From assembly GCF_003096015.2 (NCBI RefSeq), contig NZ_CP029185.2, forward strand, positions 2,142,001 to 2,206,000: a stretch of DNA of 64,000 nucleotides. Reading direction: 5' to 3'. Shown piece after piece: positions 53,083-61,723 of this stretch; position 1 is the first letter of the stretch; each line of letters begins with the position of its first letter. Origin of the DNA: Limnobaculum parvum. Lineage in GTDB: Bacteria; Pseudomonadota; Gammaproteobacteria; Enterobacterales; Enterobacteriaceae. The position numbers were made by a program, and so were the translations under genes. The notes beneath the pieces were generated by a model that was not told the DNA's origin, searched no databases, and saw nothing but the letters and a program-made list of their open reading frames with translations.

Positions 53083-53766
53083 TTATTTAGTCTCTGTGGA
53101 GAACGCCTGACGATGGAGAATTGTGGTGAACTCTTCCATAAAGTTGTCATAATTCTGCTCGAGCTTAAATACTCGTAAGCTAAGGCGGTTGTGTGCCATT
53201 ACGGCAGGAATCGCAGCAAACAGACCAATTGCAGTCGCTATCAACGCTTCAGCAATACCCGGAGCAACCATCTGCAATGTTGCCTGTTTTACTGCCCCCA
53301 GCGCGATAAAGGAGTGCATAATACCCCATACGGTACCAAACAGACCGATATACGGGCTGATAGACCCTACCACACCAAGAAATGGAATATGGTTTTCTAA
53401 GTTTTCAAGCTCACGATTCAGGGAAAGGCGCATCGCTCTGGTTGCCCCTTCAATGGCTGCTTCCGGCGCATGATTGTTAGCGCGGTGCAGGCGAGCGAAC
53501 TCTTTAAAACCTGAATAGAAAATTTGTTCTGAACCACCCAAGTCATCGCGACGGGAGTTACTTTCCTGATACAAACGAGATAAGTCGATACCAGACCAGA
53601 ATTTATCTTCAAAAGCTTCCGCTTCACGTCTCGCCGTACTTAAAATACGGGTACGTTGGATAATAATAGCCCAAGATGCAATTGAAAACCCAACCAGGAT
53701 CAGCATTACAAATTTTACGAGTAAACTAGCCTCAAGGAACAGGCTCATGATATTCATGTCAGTCAC
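53083..53766 (-). CDS. tolQ: Tol-Pal system proton channel TolQ
   Basis: Inner-membrane protein with three transmembrane helices, forming with TolR the proton-driven motor for TolA, 227 residues. Landmarks are TDMNIMSLFLEASLLVKFVM (helix 1), GLFGTVWGIMHSFIALG (helix 2, about 140-157) and GIAEALIATAIGLFAAIPAV (helix 3). Homologous to ExbB/MotA. The start is GTG overlapping the ybgC stop (GTGA). Confidence 0.97.
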   Translation of the reverse strand: MTDMNIMSLFLEASLLVKFVMLILVGFSIASWAIIIQRTRILSTARREAEAFEDKFWSGIDLSRLYQESNSRRDDLGGSEQIFYSGFKEFARLHRANNHAPEAAIEGATRAMRLSLNRELENLENHIPFLGVVGSISPYIGLFGTVWGIMHSFIALGAVKQATLQMVAPGIAEALIATAIGLFAAIPAVMAHNRLSLRVFKLEQNYDNFMEEFTTILHRQAFSTETK

Positions 53767-54167
53767 TTCTTTAACTCCGCGACAATAGACCGAGGAAGCT
53801 TCATTGGCTTCATCAGGTGTGAATCAACACATGCTACTAACACATCTGCCTGGCTTAAAAGTTTACCATGTTGGTCAAAGATGCGTTGTGCAAACGTAAG
53901 GGATGCGCCGCCAATAGCCACAACGTCAGTTTCAATCTCCAGCATGTCATCGAGACGAGCAGGAAAAATATACTCAACGGCCATACGACGAACAGCGAAA
54001 GCGACATGCTCACTCAGCAATTGTTGCTGATTATAATTGTATTGGCGCAGCATCTCAGTGCGCGCTCTTTCATAAAAGGCCACATAACGGGCATGATAAA
54101 CTACACCGCCTGCATCAGTGTCTTCAAAATAGACCCGAACGGGCCATTTGAACAGCAAGTTACTCAC
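53763..54167 (-). CDS. ybgC: Acyl-CoA thioesterase YbgC
   Basis: Hotdog-fold thioesterase of the 4-hydroxybenzoyl-CoA type, 134 residues. The catalytic signature VYFEDTDAGGVVYHARYVAFYERAR (about 12-36) contains the active-site Asp. In E. coli it acts on acyl-CoAs and is linked to phospholipid metabolism; it is the first gene of ybgC-tolQRAB-pal-cpoB. The start is GTG at 54167, with no ATG alternative nearby. Confidence 0.95.
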   Translation of the reverse strand: MSNLLFKWPVRVYFEDTDAGGVVYHARYVAFYERARTEMLRQYNYNQQQLLSEHVAFAVRRMAVEYIFPARLDDMLEIETDVVAIGGASLTFAQRIFDQHGKLLSQADVLVACVDSHLMKPMKLPRSIVAELKK

Positions 54168-54310
54168 AAATATATCCAGTCTGACTCTATAACTAACCGG
54201 CTGATACTATACGCAAGAGCAAACCTCTTGTGAATGGGAAGCTGCAGATGAGAGCAAAAATAATTCTCAGTTAGAAAAACTGACTATTACTTTTGCTATT
54301 TGAAATGCGC

Positions 54311-54604
54311 TTATGACAAAAAGTAAGCCAGGCCAGCGATCAAGACCGCAATTGCCGGAAGCGGCGTAAAAAAAGCTTTCCAGCGAATTCTCCGAGGACG
54401 AAACCCTACCCCGTGAATAATCCCCGTGCATATTGCCCACATAACCAGAAAACTTTGCCATATCTCAACAGTACTGGTCTTGGCTGCAAACCGGGCGGGA
54501 TCCCAAAAAACACAGAACGCCAGTGAAAACGCTAAGATTAAAGAAAGGGCCCGAAACGGGCCCTTATCCATAATAGCGTACAGTTTATTAAACAAAGTAC
54601 CCAT
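54311..54604 (-). CDS. ybgE: Cyd operon protein YbgE
   Basis: Small inner-membrane protein of 97 residues with three hydrophobic segments (about 18-38, 48-65 and 78-96). The runs LSLILAFSLAFCVFWDPARF and GIIHGVGFRPRRIRWKAFF are typical. It is encoded after cydX in many enterobacteria. Its function is unknown, probably linked to cytochrome bd assembly. Its ATG lies directly after the double stop of cydX. Confidence 0.92.
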   Translation of the reverse strand: MGTLFNKLYAIMDKGPFRALSLILAFSLAFCVFWDPARFAAKTSTVEIWQSFLVMWAICTGIIHGVGFRPRRIRWKAFFTPLPAIAVLIAGLAYFLS

Positions 54605-54606
54605 TA

Positions 54607-54708
54607 TTATTCGTCGTTTTTCCCGTTGTTGGTTTCATACCATACTGCACCGATGATACCACATGCACAGGCAAGCAACGTACCGAGACTCCAGGCAAAA
54701 TACCACAT
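54607..54708 (-). CDS. cydX: Cytochrome bd-I small subunit CydX
   Basis: Micro-protein of 33 residues, MWYFAWSLGTLLACACGIIG followed by AVWYETNNGKNDE. The single transmembrane helix and Trp-Tyr-Phe-Ala-Trp start match CydX, a subunit that stabilises haems in cytochrome bd oxidase. Followed by two stop codons; starts 22 bases after cydB. Confidence 0.96.
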   Translation of the reverse strand: MWYFAWSLGTLLACACGIIGAVWYETNNGKNDE

Positions 54709-54730
54709 TGTTTTGCTCCTTATGTTGATA

Positions 54731-55870
54731 TCAATACAGTGAAGTGTGGTTGTCTTCGATGTGCTTTCTATCGAGACGGCCAAACATTTTCACGTAGCTC
54801 CAAATCGTATAAATCAATATCAGTGGAACGAAAATCAGCGCAACAAAGGTCATTACTGTCAGAGTCAGGTGACTTGAAGTTGCATCCCACATGGTCAAAC
54901 TAATGCTTGGGTTAATATTTGACGGCATGATGAATGGGAACATCGTGATCCCCGCCGTAAAGATGACACAAGCAATGGTCAGTGATGAGAATAGGAATGC
55001 CATACCACCGCTATTGCAGCGAGAACTGATGATAGTCAGTAACGGTAACACCACACCTAATGCGGGCACAGTCCACAAAATCGGATAGTTGTTATAGTTA
55101 ATCAGCCATGCACCGGCCTGAATAGCAACTTGCTTGTTCAGCGGGTTAGACGGAGCCGTGTGATTTAATGCCGAGGTCACAACATAACCATCAATACCAT
55201 AAACTACCCAAGCCCCTGCTGCTGCAAAAGCAATCAGTACCACTAAAGCACCGATTTGCGTTGCCGTTCGAGCACGCAGACGCAGCTCGGCAGTGGTCTT
55301 CATCTGTAACCATGCCGCACCCTGAGTCACTAACATCATCAGGCTAACCACGCCAGCAACCAGGGCAAACGGGTTAAGCAGTTGGAAGAAGTTACCGGTG
55401 TAAGTTAAGTGGGACATGCTGTCGATGTTGAATGGCACACCTTGCAACAGGTTACCAAAGGCCACACCAAACACCAGCGCCGGGACGAAGCTACCAAAGA
55501 AGATGCCACCATCCCACAGGTTACGCCAGCGCTGATCTTCAACTTTACCGCGATAATCGAAACCAATCGGACGAAAGAATAACGCCGCCAGAACCAGAAT
55601 CATCGCAATATAGAAACCGGAGAACGCAGCGGCATAAGCCTGTGGCCATGCAGCAAATAATGCACCACCGGCAGTGATCAACCATACTTGGTTACCATCC
55701 CAGTGAGGGGCAATACTGTTAATCATAATACGACGTTCAGTATTGGTCTTACCGATGATAGGCACAAGAATACCGACGCCCATATCAAAACCATCGGTAA
55801 TGGCGAAACCTACCAATAACACGCCAACCAACAGCCACCAGATAAATCGTAATGTCTCGTAATCTAACAT
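54731..55870 (-). CDS. cydB: Cytochrome bd ubiquinol oxidase subunit II CydB
   Basis: Inner-membrane subunit of the high-oxygen-affinity terminal oxidase, 379 residues with about eight to nine helices. Landmarks are LRFIWWLLVGVLLVGFAITDGFDMGVG (helix 1), NSIAPHWDGNQVWLITAGGALFAAWP (about 51-76, contributing a proton path) and RKHIEDNHTSLY at the C-terminus. Lies 14 bases after cydA. Confidence 0.97.
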   Translation of the reverse strand: MLDYETLRFIWWLLVGVLLVGFAITDGFDMGVGILVPIIGKTNTERRIMINSIAPHWDGNQVWLITAGGALFAAWPQAYAAAFSGFYIAMILVLAALFFRPIGFDYRGKVEDQRWRNLWDGGIFFGSFVPALVFGVAFGNLLQGVPFNIDSMSHLTYTGNFFQLLNPFALVAGVVSLMMLVTQGAAWLQMKTTAELRLRARTATQIGALVVLIAFAAAGAWVVYGIDGYVVTSALNHTAPSNPLNKQVAIQAGAWLINYNNYPILWTVPALGVVLPLLTIISSRCNSGGMAFLFSSLTIACVIFTAGITMFPFIMPSNINPSISLTMWDATSSHLTLTVMTFVALIFVPLILIYTIWSYVKMFGRLDRKHIEDNHTSLY

Positions 55871-55884
55871 GTCTGGACTCCTGT

Positions 55885-57456
55885 TTACCGTGTTTCTTGC
55901 ACTAATGCGGCACTACTTTGTTCAAAGTGGTAACGCCCTGTTTTCAGGCTACTTGGGCCTAGGCGTGCATATTTGAACATTAAGTACATTTCCGCAATGA
56001 GGAACAGTGTGTACAGCCCGCAAATCAGGATGATTGAGAACCACAGGTCACCTGTCGTCAGGTTCGATGTTGCTGCCGCAACCGGCAGAACATCGGCAAT
56101 CGCCCACGGCTGACGGCCATACTCAGCAACGAACCAGCCGGCTTCACAAGCAATCCACGGCAATGGAATACCGTACAGCGCTAAACGAAGCAACCAGGGT
56201 TTCTCACCAATGCGGTTACGTGCAACGTGATATACCGAGAGGCCGATGATCAATAGCATCAGGAATCCACAGCCAACCATGATACGAAATGAGAAGTAAA
56301 GCGGAGCCACTTCAGGAATGGTGCTGGCAGCAGCGGCTTTGATTTCAGCCTCTGTTGCGTTATTGATATCTTTAGCTTGCGTGTGCAGCAGGATACCGAA
56401 TCCCAAATCCTTTTTGGTCTGGTTAAAGGTAGCTCTTACTGCCGGGTCTTTATCCCCTGCGCGCAGTTTTTCCAGCATCTGATAAGCAGTAATACCGTTA
56501 CGAATACGTAACTCGTTTTCTGTTATCAGATCTTTCAGACCGGTGATTTGCTTATCTAAAGAACGCGTTGCGATGATCCCTAAAGCATAAGGAACCTCAA
56601 TCGCGTAGTGGTTCTTCATCTCTTTTTGATCCGGAAGGCTAATGATGTTGAATGCGGCCGGAGCAGGTTGTGTTTCCCATTCTGCTTCAATAGCTGCCAG
56701 TTTCACGCGCTGTACATCACCTAACTCATGACCAGACTCATCACCTAACAGGATAACTGACAGGGTTGAAGCCAGACCGAAACAAGCCGCGATAGCAAAT
56801 GAACGCTTGGCGAATGGCAGATCGCGCTTCTTCAGTAAATAGAATGCGCTAACGCCAAGAATAAACATCGAACCCGTAACATAACCAGCAGAGACGGTAT
56901 GAACGAATTTAACCTGAGCAACTGGGTTTAACACCAGTTCCGCAAAGCTAAGCATCTCCATGCGCATGGTTTCAAAGTTAAATTCTGATGCAACTGGATT
57001 TTGCATCCAGCCGTTTGCCACAAGAATCCACAGTGCAGAAAGGTTAGAACCTAAAGCAACAAACCAAGTTACGGTTAAATGTTGAACCTTACTTAGACGA
57101 TCCCAACCGAAGAAGAACAAACCAACTAACGTTGATTCAAGGAAGAACGCCATCAGACCTTCGATAGCCAGAGGCGCACCGAAGATATCCCCTACATACT
57201 GGGAATAGTAAGACCAGTTTGTACCAAACTGGAACTCCATGGTTAAACCCGTAGCCACACCCAGTGCAAAGTTAATACCGAATAACTTGCCCCAGAATCT
57301 GGTCATATCTTTATATATTTGTTTACCTGTCAGCACATATACCGATTCCATGATTGCCAACAAAAACGCCATACCTAACGTTAGCGGGACAAACAGGAAA
57401 TGGTACATTGCCGTCAGGGCAAACTGTAATCGTGATAGTTCGACGATATCAAACAT
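55885..57456 (-). CDS. cydA: Cytochrome bd ubiquinol oxidase subunit I CydA
   Basis: Haem-bearing subunit with haems b558, b595 and d, 523 residues. His19 (AMYHFLFVPLTLG), His186 (KFVHTVSAGYV), the GDESGHELGDVQ start of the Q-loop (about 240) and the Met ligand near 393 (FRIMVGCGFL) are all present. The region GRQPWAIADVLPVA (about 447-460) is intact. The long Q-loop marks the E. coli (L) type. It uses ubiquinol to reduce oxygen at low tension. Confidence 0.97.
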   Translation of the reverse strand: MFDIVELSRLQFALTAMYHFLFVPLTLGMAFLLAIMESVYVLTGKQIYKDMTRFWGKLFGINFALGVATGLTMEFQFGTNWSYYSQYVGDIFGAPLAIEGLMAFFLESTLVGLFFFGWDRLSKVQHLTVTWFVALGSNLSALWILVANGWMQNPVASEFNFETMRMEMLSFAELVLNPVAQVKFVHTVSAGYVTGSMFILGVSAFYLLKKRDLPFAKRSFAIAACFGLASTLSVILLGDESGHELGDVQRVKLAAIEAEWETQPAPAAFNIISLPDQKEMKNHYAIEVPYALGIIATRSLDKQITGLKDLITENELRIRNGITAYQMLEKLRAGDKDPAVRATFNQTKKDLGFGILLHTQAKDINNATEAEIKAAAASTIPEVAPLYFSFRIMVGCGFLMLLIIGLSVYHVARNRIGEKPWLLRLALYGIPLPWIACEAGWFVAEYGRQPWAIADVLPVAAATSNLTTGDLWFSIILICGLYTLFLIAEMYLMFKYARLGPSSLKTGRYHFEQSSAALVQETR

Positions 57457-57798
57457 CTTGACTCCTTGCTCCTCAGGAAGACGAACGGTAACAACTCAAA
57501 ATAGATGTTGTACCTGCCGTCTTACACCCATTACTCACCAGAGGTGAATGCCTTAAAAAATCAATTTACATCAATCTGTAAGCAATATTTGTTTTATCAA
57601 CTATTTTAATAGTCATACCGCGTTTAACTCGCTATCCACGCTGTGTCCTGTTGAACATAAACACCTATTAACTTAAACGATCTTATAACACACATTAAAT
57701 ACTACGCTTCTAATCCCTTACAATAAATAGGTATTTTGCAAAAAAATTAGAATTGTGAACTCAAATCAAAATCGATATGTAGAACATCTGCGCAAAAA

Positions 57799-57812
57799 AT
57801 TGATGTAAAACA
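57799..57812. promoter_or_regulatory. Candidate FNR site upstream of cydA
   Basis: TTGATGTAAAACAA differs at one position from TTGAT-N4-ATCAA. It lies about 340 bases before cydA. Confidence 0.35.
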
Positions 57813-57908
57813 ATTTCAGCTAATTACACCATAGATTCAATATTTTTCAATTCCATTTAATTACTATTTTGGCGATATATACTAAATAAAATGCGTCATT
57901 CAATACAT

Positions 57909-57949
57909 TTAATTAACATCATTGCATTGATAAAAACAATTAATTAACA
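57909..57949. promoter_or_regulatory. Two ArcA-like boxes upstream of cydA
   Basis: TTAATTAACA occurs at 57909-57918 and 57940-57949, 31 bases apart (three helical turns). It matches the core ArcA motif (TGTTAATTAA on the minus strand). ArcA activates cyd expression under low oxygen in E. coli. The rest of the 57457-58138 interval is AT-rich, without genes. Confidence 0.5.
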
Positions 57950-58138
57950 TTGAATGGTTTTTTATAAAGAATCTTCAGCTTGATAAGTCGCCATGTTGAA
58001 TGAAAAACGAAACACGGATAGAAAAAGGATAGTAGAGCGAGGAGAGAATGCTGCAATATTTCACTTTCAGAGAAATATTGCAGCAATGATATAAACGTGC
58101 TGGTTTTACAAACTCGGCTGTAATCCTAAAACACTGAC

Positions 58139-59218
58139 CTAATCTACGGATAGTCTTTCATACACGGCCTTCAGAACTTCATCTGCTTTAATTGATGATA
58201 TCCCTAAGTCTTCTTCCGAAATTAATACGTTATGTAATACCAGATCCTGCAATGGTCTGGTACCTATAGCATGTTTCATGCCTCGGAACATAACAACTGC
58301 TGGCGTCTTAACAGCAATCGCTACATGTAAAGGCCCGGTATCACCTACAATCAAGCATTGAAAAGAGGCTATTTTCTCAACTAATTGCTTTAAATTTGTT
58401 TTTCCCGCGGAGTTTGTCACTCGCTCACTAAAAGGAAGCAATGAATGTAATAACTGATTATTACGCTCAATTTCTCCTGGTCCCCCGATAAGTTCGACAT
58501 CGACATCAGGAAACTTATTCAAAATCTGCTCGGCAACAATAGCAAATGATTCAATTGGCCAGCAGCGTTCTTCTGAAGAGGCGCCAAGATGGAGCCCTAT
58601 TGTTTTTCTATTTTTTTTCTCAGGGGTATATTCAACAGGAATCACCATCTCTATTGAAGGCGTATCAATTCCAATACTCTTCAGTAACTCTGCTTTTTTG
58701 TGAATAAGATGTACATCACCGATTCGGTTATTTCCATCAACCGATAAAAAAGGATTAAGATAAAAAGTTGGTCTATTTAAATAATCGTTGAAATACACAT
58801 CTTTAACAATAATTGGTGAGTTTGACAGTGTTGCTGTAACGATGTCATAAGGTGATCTGGAATGGAGCAAAAATGCGGCATCAAGATGATGGCTTCTCAA
58901 ATCTTTAGCTAATTTCAATACGCCATTCAGTTTGCCATCCCAATAGAGAACATCGCTAAACATATCGCTACCCTCAACTAACAGAGCATTCCGTCGATGG
59001 ACAACGATTGTAATATTAGCGTCAGGATATTTTTTCCGGATAGCCGCAATGGCTGGCGTATTAAGGAGAAAATCCCCCAATGCTGTAGTAGAGAAAATAG
59101 CAATATTCTTTAAATTACAGACATCAGAGGGTTGGAGATTTTTTTTAACATGAAAACCAGTAAGCCGATAGGCGGTAATAAAGAGACCAGCTAACTTCTG
59201 TTTTAATAACTTACTCAT
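58139..59218 (-). CDS. Glycosyltransferase family 9 (heptosyltransferase-like)
   Basis: Protein of 359 residues of the GT-B type. The N-terminal Rossmann half begins NIAIFSTTALGDFLLNTPAIAAIRKKYPDANITIVV (about 38-73). The C-terminal half has IGLHLGASSEERCWPIESFA (about 212-231), IGGPGEIE and the nucleotide-sugar-binding LIVGDTGPLHVAIA (about 293-306). WaaC/WaaF-type heptosyltransferases build lipopolysaccharide inner core from ADP-heptose, so a role in surface polysaccharide is likely. The substrate is unknown. It stands alone, away from any waa cluster. The ATG at 59218 is preferred; the frame is open 30 codons upstream. Confidence 0.85.
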   Translation of the reverse strand: MSKLLKQKLAGLFITAYRLTGFHVKKNLQPSDVCNLKNIAIFSTTALGDFLLNTPAIAAIRKKYPDANITIVVHRRNALLVEGSDMFSDVLYWDGKLNGVLKLAKDLRSHHLDAAFLLHSRSPYDIVTATLSNSPIIVKDVYFNDYLNRPTFYLNPFLSVDGNNRIGDVHLIHKKAELLKSIGIDTPSIEMVIPVEYTPEKKNRKTIGLHLGASSEERCWPIESFAIVAEQILNKFPDVDVELIGGPGEIERNNQLLHSLLPFSERVTNSAGKTNLKQLVEKIASFQCLIVGDTGPLHVAIAVKTPAVVMFRGMKHAIGTRPLQDLVLHNVLISEEDLGISSIKADEVLKAVYERLSVD

Positions 59219-59435
59219 AACAATCCCAATCATAAGCGCTGATAAAAGTGGCAAACAATGTATATCTATAAAAAATGGGCTAATCGCCCTCAATTTATAA
59301 ACGACCATCTCTAAAGTCTAATATAAACAATAATATAACTTCAATGCATTATTATGAAATACGATATAATTAAAATTATATCCATTGATTTTTAAGGAAA
59401 AAATAGTATCAGCTCCCGACAAAGTCACTTAAATC

Positions 59436-59460
59436 AGGCCACAAAAAAGCCGCATAAGCG
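59436..59460 (-). terminator. Left part of a terminator interrupted by the IS element
   Basis: If the IS and one target copy are removed, the flanks join to AAAAGCCGCATAAGCGGCTTTT, a perfect 9-bp stem with an ATAA loop. This is the probable terminator of sucD (and of the opposing side). Confidence 0.7.
59451..59460 (+). repeat. Target-site duplication, left copy
   Basis: CGCATAAGCG is repeated at 60773-60782, directly flanking the insertion sequence. Because the target is palindromic the exact length (8-10 bases) is ambiguous. Confidence 0.8.
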
Positions 59461-60772
59461 CTGAGGAATCCCCAGTAATGAGCAGGTAAAAAAAGACAGG
59501 CATAGAGTTTTGTGATCTACTGATTGTGCTATCAATTCAATGAGATCACCTCTATGCCTGTTTACCAAGTATGTCAGAAGTTTTTCCGCGATGCTCTATC
59601 CCCATCTCACAAATACCGACAAAATGCTCTGCTGGATGCCACTATTGCCTTAATCAGCGGTGCATCACTGACGCTGACCAGTATTGGCCGTTATTTACCC
59701 GGTGCGGCTCAGGTCAAAAATAAAATCAAACGAGTTGACCGTCTGCTGGGTAATGAATCACTTCATCGTGATATCCCTCTTATTTTCAAAGGTATTATCA
59801 CCATGCTGACCCAAAAATTATCGCTGTGTGTTATTGCGGTTGACTGGAGCGGTTATCCTTCTCAGCAATATCATGTGCTTCGTGCCAGTCTGCTTTGTGA
59901 CGGACGTTCACTTCCCCTGTTAAGCTGGATTGTTTCCTCAGAAAAACAGCAGAACTCACAGATACAGAAAGCTTTCCTTGATGCCCTTGCCGGAGCCGTG
60001 AACCCAAAGGCCAGGGTTATTATCGTTACAGATGCAGGCTTTCAGAATGCATGGTTCCGGCATATCCAGTCACTCGGATGGGATTTTATCGGCCGTGTCA
60101 GAGGCAATATTCAGATGCGCCTAGACAGCAAAGGAGAATACTGGTTCAGGCGTCAGGAATTACAGGCCAGCAGCAAACCAGAATATCTGGGGCCGGGTAC
60201 GCTTGCGCGGGCCGAATATGCCCGGTGTGACGGTCATTTTTACCTTCATAAAAAAGCGTCAAAAGGGAGGCACTACAAACGTTCCCGTTGCCGACCCACA
60301 AGGCTTTCACAGGTAAATGACGCCCGTAACGCAGCAAGAGAACCTTGGCTTATTTTCAGCAACACGAATGATTTTAAGCCACGTGAAATCATGAAGTTAT
60401 ACAGTCGTCGTATGCAGATAGAGCAGAACTTTCGGGATGAGAAAAGCGAACGCTTTGGGTTCGGCCTGCGAGCCAGTTACAGCCGTTCGGCGGGCAGAAT
60501 GAGGGTACTGAGCCTGCTGGCAACACTGAGCACAATAGTGTTGTGGCTTATTGGCTATCACGCTGAAAATAGAGGGTTACATCTGAGATACCAGGCCAAC
60601 AGTATTAAATCGCGGCGGGTAATTTCTTATCTGACATTAGCGGAGAATGTCTTGCGACACTCACCGCTAATTTTAAGACGAACAGTACTGAGCACTGTTC
60701 TTAATCATCTCGCCAAAACCTACCAGAGTATGGTGTTGGTTTATTAGCGCTGATTTTGTGGGGATCCCTCAG
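59461..60772 (+). mobile_element. IS4-family insertion sequence, 1312 bp
   Basis: The ends are imperfect inverted repeats CTGAGGAATCCCCA (left) and CTGAGGGATCCCCA (right, complemented), 13 of 14 identical. It contains one transposase gene and is flanked by CGCATAAGCG duplications. Size and transposase type resemble the IS10/IS4 family. Both ends and the gene are intact, so it may be active and its arrival recent. Confidence 0.92.
59554..60747 (+). CDS. IS4-family transposase
   Basis: DDE transposase of 397 residues. First Asp in VIAVDWSG (about 95), second Asp in IIVTDAGFQNAW (about 161), and the YREK signature of IS4 transposases in YSRRMQIEQNFRDEK (Tyr-x2-Arg-x3-Glu-x6-Lys, about 287-301) with the catalytic Glu. 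The C-terminus contains basic residues for DNA binding. The start ATG at 59554 (MPVYQVCQKFF) is favoured; the frame opens 10 codons earlier. No frameshift or stop is seen. Confidence 0.94.
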   Translation: MPVYQVCQKFFRDALSPSHKYRQNALLDATIALISGASLTLTSIGRYLPGAAQVKNKIKRVDRLLGNESLHRDIPLIFKGIITMLTQKLSLCVIAVDWSGYPSQQYHVLRASLLCDGRSLPLLSWIVSSEKQQNSQIQKAFLDALAGAVNPKARVIIVTDAGFQNAWFRHIQSLGWDFIGRVRGNIQMRLDSKGEYWFRRQELQASSKPEYLGPGTLARAEYARCDGHFYLHKKASKGRHYKRSRCRPTRLSQVNDARNAAREPWLIFSNTNDFKPREIMKLYSRRMQIEQNFRDEKSERFGFGLRASYSRSAGRMRVLSLLATLSTIVLWLIGYHAENRGLHLRYQANSIKSRRVISYLTLAENVLRHSPLILRRTVLSTVLNHLAKTYQSMVLVY

Positions 60773-60782
60773 CGCATAAGCG
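60773..60782 (+). repeat. Target-site duplication, right copy
   Basis: CGCATAAGCG, a direct repeat of 59451-59460; it is followed by GCTTTT, the distal half of the interrupted terminator. Confidence 0.8.
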
Positions 60783-60817
60783 GCTTTTAATAAACGGTCA
60801 TGAAATGACTTTTATAA

Positions 60818-61723
60818 TCAATTCACTTCAGCAGAGATCTTTTTTGCCGTGTGCGCTCCCAGCGAGGCTTTAACGGCTTCACCGATATCTGCTAGGCTGC
60901 GTACCGTACGAACACCTGCGGCCTCCAGTGCAGCAAACTTCTCATCAGCAGTACCTTTACCACCAGCAATAATGGCTCCAGCATGCCCCATGCGTTTACC
61001 CTTAGGCGCAGTTACCCCGGCAATATAACCGATAACCGGTTTGGTAACATGGTGCTTAATATAATGGGCGGCTTCTTCTTCTGCAGAGCCACCAATCTCA
61101 CCAATCATGACGATAGCTTCAGTTTGCGGGTCTTGTTCAAATAACTTCAGAATATCAATAAAGTTAGAACCTGGTATTGGATCGCCTCCAATACCTACAC
61201 AGCTTGACTGACCAAATCCGGCATCGGTGGTTTGCTTCACTGCTTCATAGGTCAATGTACCCGAGCGAGACACAATACCCACATTACCCGGTTTATGAAT
61301 ATGGCCCGGCATGATACCAATCTTACAGGCTCCGGGGGTGATGACCCCTGGACAGTTAGGACCAATCATACGCACTCCCAACTGATCGACTTTTACTTTT
61401 ACCGTCAACATATCCAGAACCGGAATACCCTCGGTAATACAGATGATCAGCTTAATGCCAGCCTCCGCAGCCTCAAGGATAGAATCTTTGCAGAATGGCG
61501 CCGGTACATAGATAACCGATGCAGTAGCACCTGTAGCCTCAACGGCTTCGCGAACGGTATTAAACACCGGTAAGCCTAAATGGATGGTACCACCCTTACC
61601 CGGCGTCACACCGCCAACCAGTTTAGTGCCGTACTCCAGCGCCTGTTCGGAATGGAACGTGCCCTGACTGCCGGTAAAACCCTGACAAATGACTTTGGTC
61701 TCTTTATCTATCAGAATGGACAT
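60818..61723 (-). CDS. sucD: Succinyl-CoA synthetase alpha subunit SucD
   Basis: ADP-forming succinate-CoA ligase, alpha subunit, a TCA-cycle enzyme that makes ATP from succinyl-CoA; 301 residues. It has the CoA-binding GFTGSQGTFHSEQALEYGT (about 16-34), the PNCPGVITPG segment (about 122-131) and the phosphohistidine loop GRMGHAGAIIAGGKGTADEK (His about 247). The C-terminus is about 12 residues longer than in E. coli (AHTAKKISAEVN). It starts within the sucC stop (TAATG). Confidence 0.97.
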   Translation of the reverse strand: MSILIDKETKVICQGFTGSQGTFHSEQALEYGTKLVGGVTPGKGGTIHLGLPVFNTVREAVEATGATASVIYVPAPFCKDSILEAAEAGIKLIICITEGIPVLDMLTVKVKVDQLGVRMIGPNCPGVITPGACKIGIMPGHIHKPGNVGIVSRSGTLTYEAVKQTTDAGFGQSSCVGIGGDPIPGSNFIDILKLFEQDPQTEAIVMIGEIGGSAEEEAAHYIKHHVTKPVIGYIAGVTAPKGKRMGHAGAIIAGGKGTADEKFAALEAAGVRTVRSLADIGEAVKASLGAHTAKKISAEVN

